Part shown: in pieces, positions 1 to 10,758 of the stretch
How the letters are laid out: each line of letters begins with the position of its first letter
Position numbering within the stretch: the stretch's first letter is position 1
Assembly: GCA_027943245.1 (NCBI GenBank)
Contig: JANDJZ010000316.1
Coordinates: 1-54,046, forward strand
Length of the DNA stretch: 54,046 nt
Reading direction: 5' to 3'
Source: Acanthamoeba sp. SK_2022b
Taxonomy: Eukaryota > Discosea > Longamoebia > Acanthamoebidae
Translations under genes and position numbers: made by a program
Notes under the pieces: generated by a model
Told to the model about the DNA's origin: nothing
The model's database searches: none
The model's input: only the letters and a program-made list of their open reading frames with translations

Positions 1-521
1 AGACGGACAGGGCGTGATGAAGTACTCCAACGGCGCAGAATACGTGGGCCAGTGGAAGGACGGCCTTCGTTCGGGCAATGTACGTGTGCCGCACGCACGC
101 GCAATTGCAAAGAAAGGCTCGCGAGTGACGATGGCGAACGCGACTCTCGCGTGCGCGCAGGGCGTGATCACGTTCGCGAACGGGGACAGGTTCGAGGGCA
201 AGTTCATCGGGGACAAGGCCCACGGCAAGGGCAGGCTGCACTACTACAACGGCAACGTGTTCGAGGGCTTCTTCGAAGACGATCGCGTGCGTTACATCGC
301 CACGAACATAAATATTAAATATTAAATAATAATAATAATATAAAAAATATTTTTAAGAATTCTGACCTCTCCTATGGCTCGCAGAGACACGGCCTTGGCA
401 CGTTCAAGTCGGCCGACGGCAGCCGGGTGTATCAGGGCAACTGGGTCAACGGTCGCAAAGTACGCGAGCTCTCCTCCCCTTTCTCTCCCTCTCGACCTCG
501 ACGTCCGTGAGCTCACTCGTG

Positions 522-589
<68 letters not shown>

Positions 590-1592
590 TGTGTGTGTGG
601 TGTGGTGTGTCGGGTCGCATGCAGGAGGGAAGCGGAATGATGTCGTACGGGGACGGGTCCACGTATCAAGGAAACTGGCACGACGACAAGGTGGCGACCA
701 CTCCCACGTTGTCTCGCGCGCGCGTGTACACGTGTACGTGGACTCACGGGGGCGTGCAGCGACACGGGGTGGGCAAGCTGAGCGAAAAGGACGGGTCCGA
801 GTTCGTGGGCGATTGGGTGAAGGACCTGCGGGACGGCAAGGGCATCTACTCGTCGAGCAACGGCCACACCTACGACGGCCAATGGAAAGACGACAAGGTC
901 CGTGCTTTTATTTGATTTGATTTCGTCATATTTTAATCATTCAAATATCCGAAATGAAATATTAAAAAATATATTATTATTATTCCATTTTAAAAAATTG
1001 TGATTGGGCAGCGTAACGGGCACGGGACGCTGGTGACGAAGGATGGCCACCGGTACGAGGGCGAGTGGGTCAACGATCGGCGGCAGGGCAAGGGCACCAT
1101 GACCTTTGGCTGCGGCGACAGATACGAGGGCGCTTGGCACCAGGATCGCGTACGCGGGGGCACCTCGGGCATTGCTTGGCGTGGCCGGGTGGGTGGGTGG
1201 GTGGATGGATGGGTGGGTGAAGCGCGCTGACGCTGTAGTGTTCGTTCGTTCGTTTGCGTTTGTTCGTGGCAGCCGCACGGGAACGGCTTGTGGACGTCGG
1301 CCGACGGCAGCAAGTTCGAGGGCAAGTGGACCAACGGCGCGCGCGACGGCAAGTGCTCGCTCACCCATACCGCCCGGCCCAAGGCACACCCTCTTCCCTC
1401 CACCCGCAAAGCGATCTGGCCGCACTGCTTCGCTCTCCCGCTCGTCGTTTACCTACGTTGCGTCCGTGTTGTGTTGTGTGTCGCGTGCAGGATGCGGCGT
1501 TCGTGGGCGTGTGTAAGGAGAACGCCGTGATCGGGCAGGGCGACAAGGTCTACGAACTGGCTCCCGCGATGCCCGACCTCAACATGCTGTGA
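1..1592 (+). CDS. MORN-repeat protein, 5' end outside window
   Basis: Membrane occupation and recognition nexus repeats, usually linked to membrane association or scaffolding. The spliced product is a string of repeats of the form G-x-G-x(5)-G-x-x-Y-x-G-x-W. Clear exons are ..79, 161-286, 385-459, 625-690, 760-897, 1012-1149 and 1273-about 1350; all inner junctions are phase 0 and exons end just after a repeat (for example ...WHDDK, ...WHQDR). The last exon begins after the AG at 1490 and reads to ...PDLNML with a TGA at 1590-1592, but the only GT donor near 1352 does not keep that frame, so the last junction is uncertain. The N-terminus and any extra domain lie off the left edge. Introns are 68-165 bp and one carries a GT microsatellite. 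Family call is firm; specific role unknown. Confidence 0.85.
524..588 (+). repeat. (GT)n microsatellite inside a MORN-gene intron
   Basis: About 32 uninterrupted GT units lie in the intron 460-624, just upstream of the acceptor ending at 624. Open frames through it give meaningless Cys-Val strings on one strand and Thr-His on the other. Confidence 0.95.
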
Positions 1593-1710
1593 AGCGAAGC
1601 GGGCCCACTACGCCATGACGAGCGTTATGATGATAACAGTAAGATGATGATGATGAAGATGTACACGTTTGCAATAATAATACTACTAGAAGAGAGAGTG
1701 GGGGGGAGTC

Positions 1711-2880
1711 TCAGGCCAGAGAGGCGTCTGTGTCAGCTTGATGGCGATGGCGAGACCGGGTCGCTTGATAAGAAGACGCCTTGCGGGCGATCTTCTCGAC
1801 GAGCCGGAACAGGCGAGAGTTGAACCACTTGAGCAGGACGAGCGCGACGGTGGTGAAGAGGAAGTAGGCGGCCACCAGCGCCGGCTGGTGCCACACCACG
1901 TAGAACACTCTGCCCCACGTCGTCTTGACCGTGTAGTCCCCCAGACCTGCGCCTCCTCCTTAATAAGCTCACCCACTACCCAACACATGAAGTGAAGTGA
2001 GGGGGGGGCGAGTAGAGACTCACGAACATGTGGTCTGGGAGGAAAAGATGGTGTAGTAGAGGGCCTCGCCAAACGAGTTGTCAAAGAACTCGGGCGAGTC
2101 GTTGTTGGCCAGGTTGGGCTCGATGTGGTGGAACACGGCAGCCCCGACGAGGTGGACCGCGAACCACAGGGCAAGGCCAACCGCGACCGACAGGAGCAGG
2201 ACGCGCCATTGGAACAGGTCGCGTTGGCTCATGTCCTCCTCCTTGAGGCGCGCGTCGCGCCCTCGGGCGAGCCACCAGGGGAAGAGGATAAGGCCGAACA
2301 GGAACCAGTCGAAGAGGAGCGCGGCGAGGGCCCCGTTGACGACGAGCCAGGCGGCGTTGCCCACGAAGCTCCACACGGAGAGGAACGCGCGTGAGTGGTC
2401 GGACACCGGGATGATATCGCCATAGCCACACGATGAGATCCAAGTCTCTGTGAAGTACAAGGCTGTATGTATGACACGACAAGGTGTGATTGGGGAGGGG
2501 GGAAGCGTGAGTACACACCATCAACCCTTCGCTAACCTCCTCGCCCGAGGAGGTCGGCAAAAAATGCTTGGGCAAGGCGCACCGTCTATGAAGGTGAGGG
2601 GGGGCTGGCCCGCAGCTGTTGCCGCGGCAGAGTGGCGCTCAGAGTCATCGATGGCGCGGATGATAGCCGCGCCGATGATGATGTAGACCCACATCACCAG
2701 CCACCCCATCCCCACAACTACGCTGCGCCACGACGGCAAGCAGGCGCGCCTGGCCAGCACCTCCAGCGCTCTTACAGCTCTGCCTCGCCCCTTTCGCCCC
2801 GCCCTACCTCCGGCCGAGGTGGGCGGCCTCTCGCCCGCACCATCTTCTTCATCGGTTCCGCTCTTCTCCATCACCTCCAC
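1711..2880 (-). CDS. two-pore-domain potassium-channel-like protein (paralogue A)
   Basis: Integral membrane ion channel, predicted K+ selective. Exons on the minus strand are 2880-2583, 2462-2028 and 1946-1711; they sum to 969 nt, giving 322 aa in frame. TM1 is near residues 52-75. Pore 1 has the filter SCGYGD at about 110-115, like the classical TVGYGD. More hydrophobic helices follow, then pore 2 reads TTCLGD at 243-248 and a last TM segment. Two pores between four TM segments is the K2P/TPK layout. The first Gly of the second filter is replaced by Cys, whose codon (T|GT) is split by the last intron. The gene is head-to-head with its paralogue at 3090 and shares about 210 bp of upstream DNA with it. 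Start at the ATG 2880 is the first Met of the exon; a start further upstream cannot be excluded. Confidence 0.82.
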
Positions 2881-3089
2881 ATTTCGTTACGACAACGAGA
2901 AGTTCTTGCATCACGCTTCAGGTGTCGCTCCGCGGGGGAGTGGTTACTTGTCGGTTGCTCGTCTGGCACAGGAGCCCACGAATAGGCGTGCGCTTTTCAT
3001 CGGAGACACTACAACTTCGTAGCAGGCGGAAGTACCTCGACGAGCATTGCGGGGCCGAGCGATATGGTAGTTATACCACGGTAGACCAC

Positions 3090-4527
3090 ATGAAGTTGTT
3101 GGTGCGGCGGTACAACACGCCATGGCGGCCCATGGTGCGGTACGCGTGCGCGCCCTCCCGACAGGTCGGAGTGGTGGCGGGGGCGTGGCTCGCACTGTGG
3201 GTCTACTTCATCATCGGCGCAGCGGTGCTGTTGGCCATCGAGAACCCCGCCCGACAAAGCGAAGCCGCCATCGCCCTCGGACAAACCGAACTCTCCTTCC
3301 TCGACGGTATTGCCTCCCCCTCCCTAAATAACGAAGGGAGAGAGAAAGCAAGAAATGAAATTTATAAATCAATAAATTAATAACTTTTTGGGTGTGCGCA
3401 CCGTGCGTTGGCCAACATAGCTATCTACTTTACCGACGTTTATCTGACAACATGCGGTACGCGAGTGCACACTCTGATGCGAATAGATAATTGCCACGAT
3501 AATGCAGGAATAAATGACTTGTGCTGTGTGCTGCCAGGTTTTGGCGATGTGATCCCGCTGACGAGTGGTGGGCGCGCGTTCGTCACCCTTTGGAGTTTCT
3601 TTGGCACGGCCCTGTGGCTCATGTTCATCTCCACGCTGGTGTCCTACATGGGCGACTGGATCTACGTCCACGTCGTGCTCAACGCCCGGTGGCACCTTGG
3701 CCACGCGCGGCGCCACGACCAACGAGATACGACCGACGACAGAGCGTCGGTGGAGCTCCGCAGCGCTGTTGCGGTGCCTAACTCCGATTCGTTGGCGCCA
3801 GCCACCGAGCCCAGGCTCGCCAATCTGGAGCCAACCGAGGGTTCCACCGACATCGAGGCGAGCGACCTCAACGTCGAAGACGGGGGAAGGGGTGAGGAGA
3901 AGAGGGAGGTCGACTGGAACGATCTGGTCGAGGACCGGTCCGTGCAGGAGGACGTGCTGTCGTGGTACGCGCTGGCCATACTCAACGTCAGCGCCCTGCT
4001 CCTCTACTTTGTCGTGCACCTGATCGGCGCCGGCGTGCTGTTCGCACTCGAGGCCCAACTCGGCAATCTGACTGACTCTGGCCTCACTCCGGTCACCTTC
4101 GGCAACACCTTCTACATGTCCCTCATGGCCTCTCAAACGATCTGTGCGTGTCCTTGTCCACCTCTATCCCCCCCCCCTCTTTTTTTCTCATGTGACATGT
4201 CATGACGTGGGCATCTCGAGCGCAGGCTTTGGGGTGGATTACAACCCTAAGACGTCGAACGGCCGGGCCTTCTTCGTAGCGTGGCACCAGTTCGCGCTCA
4301 TCTCGTCAGCGTTCCTGTTCGTGACGGTGCTGCTGGCCCTCCTGCGGTGGACCAAGTGTCGGCTCTTCGCGGTCACGGAGAAGGTGGTGCGCAAGACCCA
4401 CGGCCTCGCCCTGCGCCACAGCGAGCGACGACAGCTGCGACGCTCGGCCAAGGAGAAACGCCGCACCCACCACCCGACGCAAGCGGCAGAGCAGGAGGCC
4501 AACGCATCAGCTTCCGTGGAGACGTGA
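3090..4527 (+). CDS. two-pore-domain potassium-channel-like protein (paralogue B)
   Basis: Paralogue of the adjacent minus-strand channel with the same intron positions. Exons 3090-3306, 3421-3456, 3538-4143 and 4226-4527 sum to 1161 nt, 386 aa. TM1 is near residues 30-55. Pore 1 filter TCGFGD spans 83-88, its Gly codon split by intron 2. A charged cytoplasmic loop rich in Asp and Glu (about residues 135-235) is longer than in paralogue A. Pore 2 reads TICFGVD at 285-291, again with Cys in place of the first filter Gly and an extra residue before Asp. The tail after TM4 is basic. The ATG at 3090 is chosen because MKLLVRRYNTPW directly precedes the conserved TM1; the frame is open upstream to 2922, so a longer N-terminus is possible. 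Confidence 0.82.
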
Positions 4528-4651
4528 TGAAGTAAACTATGTATGTAGCGCGTGTAAAGAAAGCAAATATGAATATAGTGTTATAGCGGTAAACGCAGAT
4601 GTTACATAGCAGTGGTTGTCAAAATTGTCGACCGAGAGGCGGTTGCTTCGT

Positions 4652-7033
4652 TCAGACGGTGTACATCTCGTTGTGGAACTCGGCCTGATTATCGGTGAAC
4701 AGACCATTGGTCTGCGCAGCGCCCTGCTCGGCGAACATGGCGTTGCCCACGGGCAGGGCCGCGGCCGTGGCGGCACGGTTCATGTTGCGATAGACGACGT
4801 AGGCCGCGCCCACCAGGGCTCCGGCAGCGCCCACTGCCGCTACGCCTCCGGCCACCGCTCCAACTGCCACGCCGGCCGTCGCGCCAGCGCTCAGTCCCGA
4901 GTCTACAGCGGGGCTGGGTGTGGCCGAGGGCGTTGCCGTGGAGCTGGGCGAGGGGCTCGACGAAGGCGTCGGCGTATTAGAAGGCGTCGGCGTTACGCTG
5001 GGAGTGGGCGTCACGGACGGAGTAGGCGTCACCGAAGGAGTGGGCGTCACGCTGGGCGTCGGAGTTACCGAGGGGGTCGGGGTCACGCTGGGCGAGGGAG
5101 TCCTTGACGGCGTGGCAGACATGCTCGGCGAGGGGGTCACGCTCGGGGTGGGCGTGTTGCTCATCGACGGGGAGGGGGTCGTACTGGGCGTCGAGCTGGC
5201 GGTGGCAGTCGGCGTCGGGCAGTCGGTAGGCACCTGCAAACGCACGCCAATACCGTAAGTTTGAGGAGAGGGCTGACGGGACTGATGTTGGGGGCAACGT
5301 ACGCCGTTGGTGCAGCACGTGGCGTTGGTGATGTACTTGGTGTTGTTGACGCACACGCAAAACTGGCAAGCTCCGGCCGTGCAGGTCTCGCCAGTCGGGC
5401 AGAAGTCAAAGCCACATTCGGCAGGCCGGTTGGCCGGGGTAAGCAGCGCGTTGAAGTACATGCGCCTGGACAACACAGCATACGTCAATCGGATATCGGC
5501 CAAAGGTTAAGGGAGGGTTATGGTCGGACCTGCCGTTGGCGAGGGCAGCGGTGGCCGAGGTCCACTCGTGGCCGCCCATGTAGAAGATGAGCCCTCCGGC
5601 AAGATCCGTGGTGAGCTTGGTCGCCGCGGAGATGGTCAAGTTCAAACCCTTGTAGGCCGCCTTGGAAGGGTTGTTGACCACATGCGCGTACGAGTTCTCC
5701 CTCCAGATGCTACATTAACATCACCAGGAGAATGAGAACGACCCGTCCAGCCTTAGCCACGACAAAGACGACGACTGTGGAAGTAGTCGGTGATACCTGG
5801 ACTGAGCTGCAATGGCGGCGCTGGAGCCGGCCGTGAGGTCCGATGGGAGGTAGATGTAGAAGTCGGTGATGACACCGTCATTGGTGCCGTCAATGTCGCC
5901 CAGGAACTGGGAGAAGGGCAGGTCGGGGTAGAGATAGTTAAGGTCAGTGTTGGTGGTGCCCGACTGCTGGATGCCGTAGCTGGTCATGAAGCCCCCGCTT
6001 GTGTTCTCGTAACTCCTCGATGCTGCAACAATACCCAACGGGGAGTCAGCGAAGATCAATGGGAAGGGGGGGGGGGTTTAGCGTACAAGCGCACTGAGCA
6101 TAGAAGTTGCCTCCGCTCTGCACGTAGCTCTGCACGGCGCTGAAGTAGACCGGAGCGCTGCTGCTGAAAACGTAGTGCGGCTCTACAAACGTGGAGTAGC
6201 ACGTGGTAGAATCGAGCGAGGCGATGATGGAGGAGGCCTGCGAAGCCGGAGTGAGAGAGTAGTGTACGCCCTCCACGAGACCGGCTGCCTTGAGCGGGTT
6301 GGCGATGGTCGAGCCGTAGCCCGACAAGTCGGAGAGGAGCGCCTTGGGTCGCGAAAGCAGGGTGTGCCGCACGTCGATCGTGGTGTTGGCGTCCAGCACG
6401 TAGAGCGCCACGTCGGTGTACGAGTTGGCCGCGATCACGCCGAGGGCCGCGGAGGCATAGCTCTTATGGATCACGAGCGGACCACCGGAGAAGGCCACGG
6501 AGCTAGTGGCCGAGGATGATGAGGTGCTAACCCAATACTGCACCAACCCCCCCCCCACAAGCAGTTAGATTTTATCGTTTCCTTTTGCCCTACATGTGGT
6601 TACAAACCTGGTGAGCAAAGGCGGTGAAATCGACGCCGTCCTTGGTCTTGCCGGCTGCAATGCTCCAGTAGATGGGCACGTTTGCGTGCAGCAGGTAGAA
6701 AGCCAGGCCTGTATACCCACACAAACACGTGCCACAAAACTGGGGAGTCAGGGATCTATATTGGCAGATTGATAGCGGAGTTGAAACTTGGGGCGGACCA
6801 TATGCGCGAATGTTGAAGACGCCTCCGCTAGTGTACTGCTTTAGGTCCATGGGGATAACGAGGGAGCCCGAGGGAACGCTCTTGAGATTGGCTGAGGGGT
6901 TGGGCAAGTCGGCGTAGCCCGACATGATTGCCGACTGGGTCACTGGCACCACTGCGCTCGCCCACAAGAAGATGATCAAGGACACGATGAACGGCAACAG
7001 ATGACGGCCGGGGGCTCCGGAGAGGGTGCCCAT
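4652..7033 (-). CDS. secreted/type I membrane surface protein with Thr-Pro-Ser stalk
   Basis: No family name can be given with confidence. The start at 7033 opens with a hydrophobic signal peptide (about residues 11-33). Several exons follow; for example the junction IRAYG-LAFYLLHAN joins the first two and FAHQ-YWVSTS the next. The ectodomain contains GGPLVI, a YMGGHEW segment, and near 5500 an NG-R-MYFNALL segment. Next comes a small Cys-rich module (about eight Cys, near 5290-5420), then a long TPSVTP-type repeat stalk, a Gly/Ala-rich TM helix near 4790-4880 and a short cytoplasmic tail ending HNEMYTV. The layout (ectodomain, extended stalk, single TM) suggests a cell-surface adhesin or receptor. 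The GGHEW and NG-R-x-x-x-N pattern recalls large bacterial surface proteins; that is only an impression. Confidence 0.7.
4965..5210 (-). repeat. 18-bp coding repeats for Thr-Pro-Ser-Val stalk
   Basis: Imperfect tandem 18-bp units encode TPTPSV-like hexapeptides (about twelve, with drifting ends) in the membrane-proximal part of the surface protein. Such Ser/Thr/Pro-rich stalks are usually heavily O-glycosylated and extended. Confidence 0.85.
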
Positions 7034-7556
7034 GGTGTGGGGAGATGTTTGTGAGACGTGAGGTGGGAATGCACAACCAAGGCTTACGCTGGTATAAAAA
7101 CGCCTCCGCGGGTGTCCGAGGAGGAGGGGGGATACTTACCGGTCGGTTACGCCAATCGGACGCACAGCCTGGTCGGTGCAAGGTGCAGGTGGCCTAGGAC
7201 ACGGACGGCAAGTTGTGCTCATCAGGCTCACAGCCCATTGGCCGAGATAAAAAGGCGCAAACGGGTAAAGGCGATCAAGGGCTGCATGCCGTAGGGGACT
7301 ATACCCTGCTGGCACCCCAGCCCGGCAACCCTGCTTGGTCCAGCTCCACCGTAAGACTTAGAGCAGCGTGTTAAGATAATTACAAGACTTGAGCGGTGTT
7401 GTTTTTCTTTCTTTCCTTGCCAACCCATGATCGTGGTTTTACAGAAGCGGGTGACCCAAAAAAGCCGCGGAACATCGTTTAACGCAAGCCCCATGGCTGG
7501 TTGCTTTTTTGGTCTCGTCGTTACACTGGTAGCGACTTTACAGAGAGCGAGGCGAG

Positions 7557-8702
7557 ATGCGAGGGAGGACTTCCTTCATCCTCATGGGCTTGGTAGCCAT
7601 ATGTACGTGCTATTCGTTAGTCTTGTCGGACAACGGAAAGCAGACCGCAATCACAATAACCGCAGCGTCGAAGGGGGGGGAGGCAATAACATATGTTATG
7701 GACTGATTGCGGCGTTCTTTAGGCCTCTTGGGGCTGGCATGCGTCGGTGCGGTGCCCGGTCGCTACCCGCCAGCCAACCCCGCCTTGGCCAACGGTGAAT
7801 ACGTGGTGGTTACGACTGCTGCAACGTGGAATGACGCCAAGGCCTACTGCCAGAGCCTGGGCGCCCGACTGGCCACAAACACCAGTGTGCTGGCGGACCT
7901 TCTGGACGCCGAAACTTTCTACTGGCTAGGAATCAGCAAAACGATAGATGGCTGGGTCACCGAACTGGCGCTCCCCAACACCGAAAGCATCACAGAGGGT
8001 GGTTCCGAAGATAACTGCATCGCCTACTATCGAAGTGACCCGGACACCTTCTACCTGGGGTCCGACTGCACCATCCAGAACAACTACGTGTGCGAGCGCA
8101 CCATCGACGTTTGCGTCTCCCGGCCAGACCAAGCCCAACAGCTTGGAACACGTAGCAACTACTACTTCTTAACCAGCCTCTATGTTCCCTTACGCGACGA
8201 CGCCAAGAAGCTGTGCGCGAGCCTCAACATGCGCCTCCCGACCATCCACTCGAGCCAAGACACCGCCGACCTGCTGGGCGCGTTTAGCGCCAGCCCCGGA
8301 AACTACTGGCTGGGCGGCAAGGTCAACAGGGCCTTCCAACCGTGCTGGGATAACTCGGGCCTGGACGGCACCGCGTACCAAAACTTCGAGGAAGGCGTGG
8401 AAGGGGGCGACGAGCTGCTTATCGTCAGTGATGACGGCAAGTGGGGCTCGGTCCACACGCTCAACTCGACCGACGAGGCCAGAGTGATCTGCATGGCGCG
8501 CTGCACTGACTTGCCTCCGCGCTCGACTTCCCCCCTGTGTTCGGGCTTCGAGGCCGAGTACTTCCCCAAGCCCACCCACAGCAGGGAGCCCAGGCGCTCC
8601 CGCAAGCCTTCGGTCACTCCCTCCCCTATTAAGGACGCACACCCCCCTGGCCGTCCAAGGAATCACACCCCTGCGCCAAACCACGCCGTCAGAAGAAGAT
8701 AA
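7557..8702 (+). CDS. secreted protein with two C-type-lectin-like domains
   Basis: Two exons, 7557-7602 and 7723-8702, sum to 1026 nt (341 aa). Splicing the ATG at 7557 to the acceptor after 7722 gives a good signal peptide (MRGRTSFILMGLVAIC...), which decides this start. CTLD 1 covers about residues 45-140: WNDAKAYCQSLGARLA, YWLGI, then two Cys near the C-end (DNCIAYY, NYVCER). CTLD 2 covers about 150-275: AKKLCASLNMRLPTIHS, YWLGG, KWGSVHT, ARVICMARC. The calcium-site EPN/WND set is not clearly present, so sugar binding is unproven. A basic Pro/Ser tail follows without a TM helix. It lies divergent to the surface protein gene; both act at or outside the cell surface. Confidence 0.82.
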
Positions 8703-9308
8703 GCTTGAAGATAAGGGCAAACTTTTGCACAGACGAAGACCCAACTGGGAAGGTCTGATCACTGCAGCGAATTTCACCTTTATCTGCTGTATCGCGCCCG
8801 CGTCTGCTTCCTCGTTGTCCTTGCCACCTCAGCCTACGTCCTTGTTGTCCTTACCCACGTCGTTGTCCTCGCCGCTGCGCATTCACTCGATCCTCTTCCA
8901 GAGGTCGGCTGGGAGGCATGATGCGTATTCATGGCCACTCGAGGTGCTCCTTGAGGAAGGCATTGCTCAGCCTTCGTTGGATGCGCACACCACGGTGCTC
9001 TTCCTCTTAGGTGTGCAGCGCGAGTGTAAAGAGGATGCGAAACGTGCCATATACCCGAGGAGGAAGGGCGGCCGGCCGTGTTGTGATGGTAGAAGGAGGC
9101 CTACCGACTCGTCCATGGTATCGTCAGAACGGCCCAGTGGCAGGGAAGAGAGGAAAAGCAAGGTTGCACGTTCAGCAAATGGCCTGCAGTGGGTGGGATA
9201 GACAGCACATGCACGCATGCACGGGCACTACGGGGCAGGAGAAGGGCCTATATTTTCTTCAACATTTTCTTTAGTAAAACTAATATAAAATAGAGTACAA
9301 AAAACGGC
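8703..9308. other. intergenic, no gene recognised
   Basis: About 600 bp between the lectin-like gene and the Maf gene. A 158-codon open frame (8725-9201) has no recognisable domain, a Ser/Leu-rich start and a biased composition, and is not called. No tRNA or long repeat seen. Confidence 0.5.
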
Positions 9309-10186
9309 ATGGCGTTGAGCTTGCCCCTGGTGCTGGGTTCGTCGTCTAAGTGGCGACGGGCTGTGGTTGAGGAGGGCCTGGGCCTCACCATCGCGCGAAC
9401 GGTCAGTCCAGACATAGACGAAAAGGCCATACGGCACTCGGATCCTGCTGAGCTTGTGATGCTCCTCGCCAACGCCAAGGCCGACGCTGTACTTCCTCAG
9501 GTCCCCTCTCTGCAATCCCAACTGCCAGTTTTGTCAATCATCTGAATTGTTTTTATTTATGCTTGAATTCATTTATAAAATAATATGAATCTTTTCCTGG
9601 CCTCAGGTCTCGGAGGAGGCGCTGGTGATCACGTCCGACCAAGTCATCGTGCACGAGGGGCGAATACGTGAGAAGCCTGATGACGAGGCGCAGTGTCGCG
9701 AGTTCCTGCGCAGCTACGCAACCCACCCCGCGCACGCGATCGTGGGCGTCGCCGTCACCAACACCAAGACGGGTTAACTCTCCCACTTCGCTCGCGTGGG
9801 AGCAGGCTGAGGGGCTCAATGTTGAACTCCCTTCCCTCCCTCCCTCAATCCTCACGCGCAGGTAAGCGGGTGAGCGGAGTGGCCAAGGCCGTGCAGCACT
9901 TCAAGCCACTCCCCGATGAGGCCATCGACGCCCTCATCGGCCAAGGCGACGTGTTGTGGTGCGCTGGTGGCTTCGCCATCGGTAATTGCCCCTGAGCAAA
10001 GACATCGCTGCTGGCCAGCTCTTGGGCGTGAGTGGGTGGGTGGGGAGCAATCACTAACGCGAGCACATCGCGGCAGAGCAAATGGAAGGCTATCTAGGCC
10101 TGCTGGAGGGCGAAAGGGAAACCATCATCGGCCTGCCCAAGACGCTCACCATGGACCTACTGCTGCAAGCCGACACGGACAACTGA
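9309..10186 (+). CDS. Maf/Ham1-like nucleoside triphosphate pyrophosphatase
   Basis: Maf proteins hydrolyse non-canonical or modified nucleoside triphosphates to monophosphates (house-cleaning) and in bacteria affect septum formation. Exons 9309-9500, 9607-9772, 9862-9981 and 10077-10186 sum to 588 nt, 195 aa, the normal family length. Family marks: N-terminal LVLGSSSKWRR (Maf S-x-x-R motif, residues 8-16), DIDEKAIR, a KA motif at NAKADAV, ITSDQV (the conserved (T/S)xD-x-V), a K-P motif at EKPDDEAQ, and the C-terminal CAGGFAI followed by ETIIGLP (usual xAGGYxI and xVxGLP). All key acidic and Lys residues appear present. Single-copy housekeeping gene; no operon context applies. Confidence 0.92.
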
Positions 10187-10240
10187 GAGAGGCTGTGTGT
10201 GGTGTGTGTGGCTTACCCATAGTAACAAAAACACGAGGGC

Positions 10241-10536
10241 TCACTCCTCTTCTACGTGATCATGTGACATGTCGGCGCTTTCTGATGTTGGCCTTGTGAG
10301 CTGTGCCTTCATCAGGTCGCGCCACGCTCGAAGGAAGGCCTGGTGCTCCTCCATGGCTTCGGCCAGCCCCGCCACGTCGCGCGCTTGTCGTGCCACAGTT
10401 TCCTGCACCGCCCCCACCTGCGCTGCTACCTGCACGCCAGAGGCGTGAGGTCCCGAAAATGAGACCCGCTCGGCATCAGCGGAGAGGGGAAGACTCATAC
10501 TGCTTCCAAGCGGCGGCGAAGCTGCTCTTCTTCCAT
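10241..10536 (-). CDS. 74-aa coiled-coil protein, function unknown
   Basis: Two minus-strand exons, 10536-10501 (12 codons) and 10429-10241 (63 codons with stop), join in phase 0 across a 71-bp GT...AG intron and give a 74-aa protein starting MEEEQLRRRLEA. The middle is heptad-like and rich in Ala, Val, Glu and Gln, with AFLRAWRDLM near residue 50, and the C-terminus is acidic (SHDHVEEE). It resembles small coiled-coil subunits of eukaryotic complexes (DASH, BLOC or prefoldin-like size), but no specific family is recognisable. The good splice borders and clean short reading support a real gene; it is tail-to-tail with Maf. Confidence 0.55.
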
Positions 10537-10758
10537 GCTCCCCCTGTGGGTGAAAACGAAAAGAAAACGAAAAAAAGAAAATATCGAAATCCCGAAATTC
10601 CGGAAGTTTCATTAATCCGCCGAGTGACGTCATCGGCCTTTGTCTTGCGCGGTGGCCCAGTGGTGCGCATCTACTTCACTTACCCTCTCTTGACACAAGC
10701 ACGATCTCACAGTCGAGGTCCCTTTGATCGCACAGCACGTTCCGGAGAAAGCACACAG

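Noticed and set aside
507..920. Long open frames through the GT/CA tract near 0.55 kb
   Set aside because: They exist because a dinucleotide repeat lacks stops; the MORN exons on the plus strand explain the flanks.
4965..5210. CRISPR-like array of short regular repeats
   Set aside because: Contiguous 18-bp coding repeats without spacers, in a eukaryotic gene.
8725..9201. 158-codon open frame between the lectin and Maf genes
   Set aside because: No domain, odd composition and no splice partners; a chance frame in GC-rich DNA.
10303..10758. Extended N-terminus upstream of the SnoaL-like protein
   Set aside because: The frame upstream of 10759 is open but the Met at 10759 starts a textbook signal peptide, and the upstream part overlaps the small coiled-coil gene.
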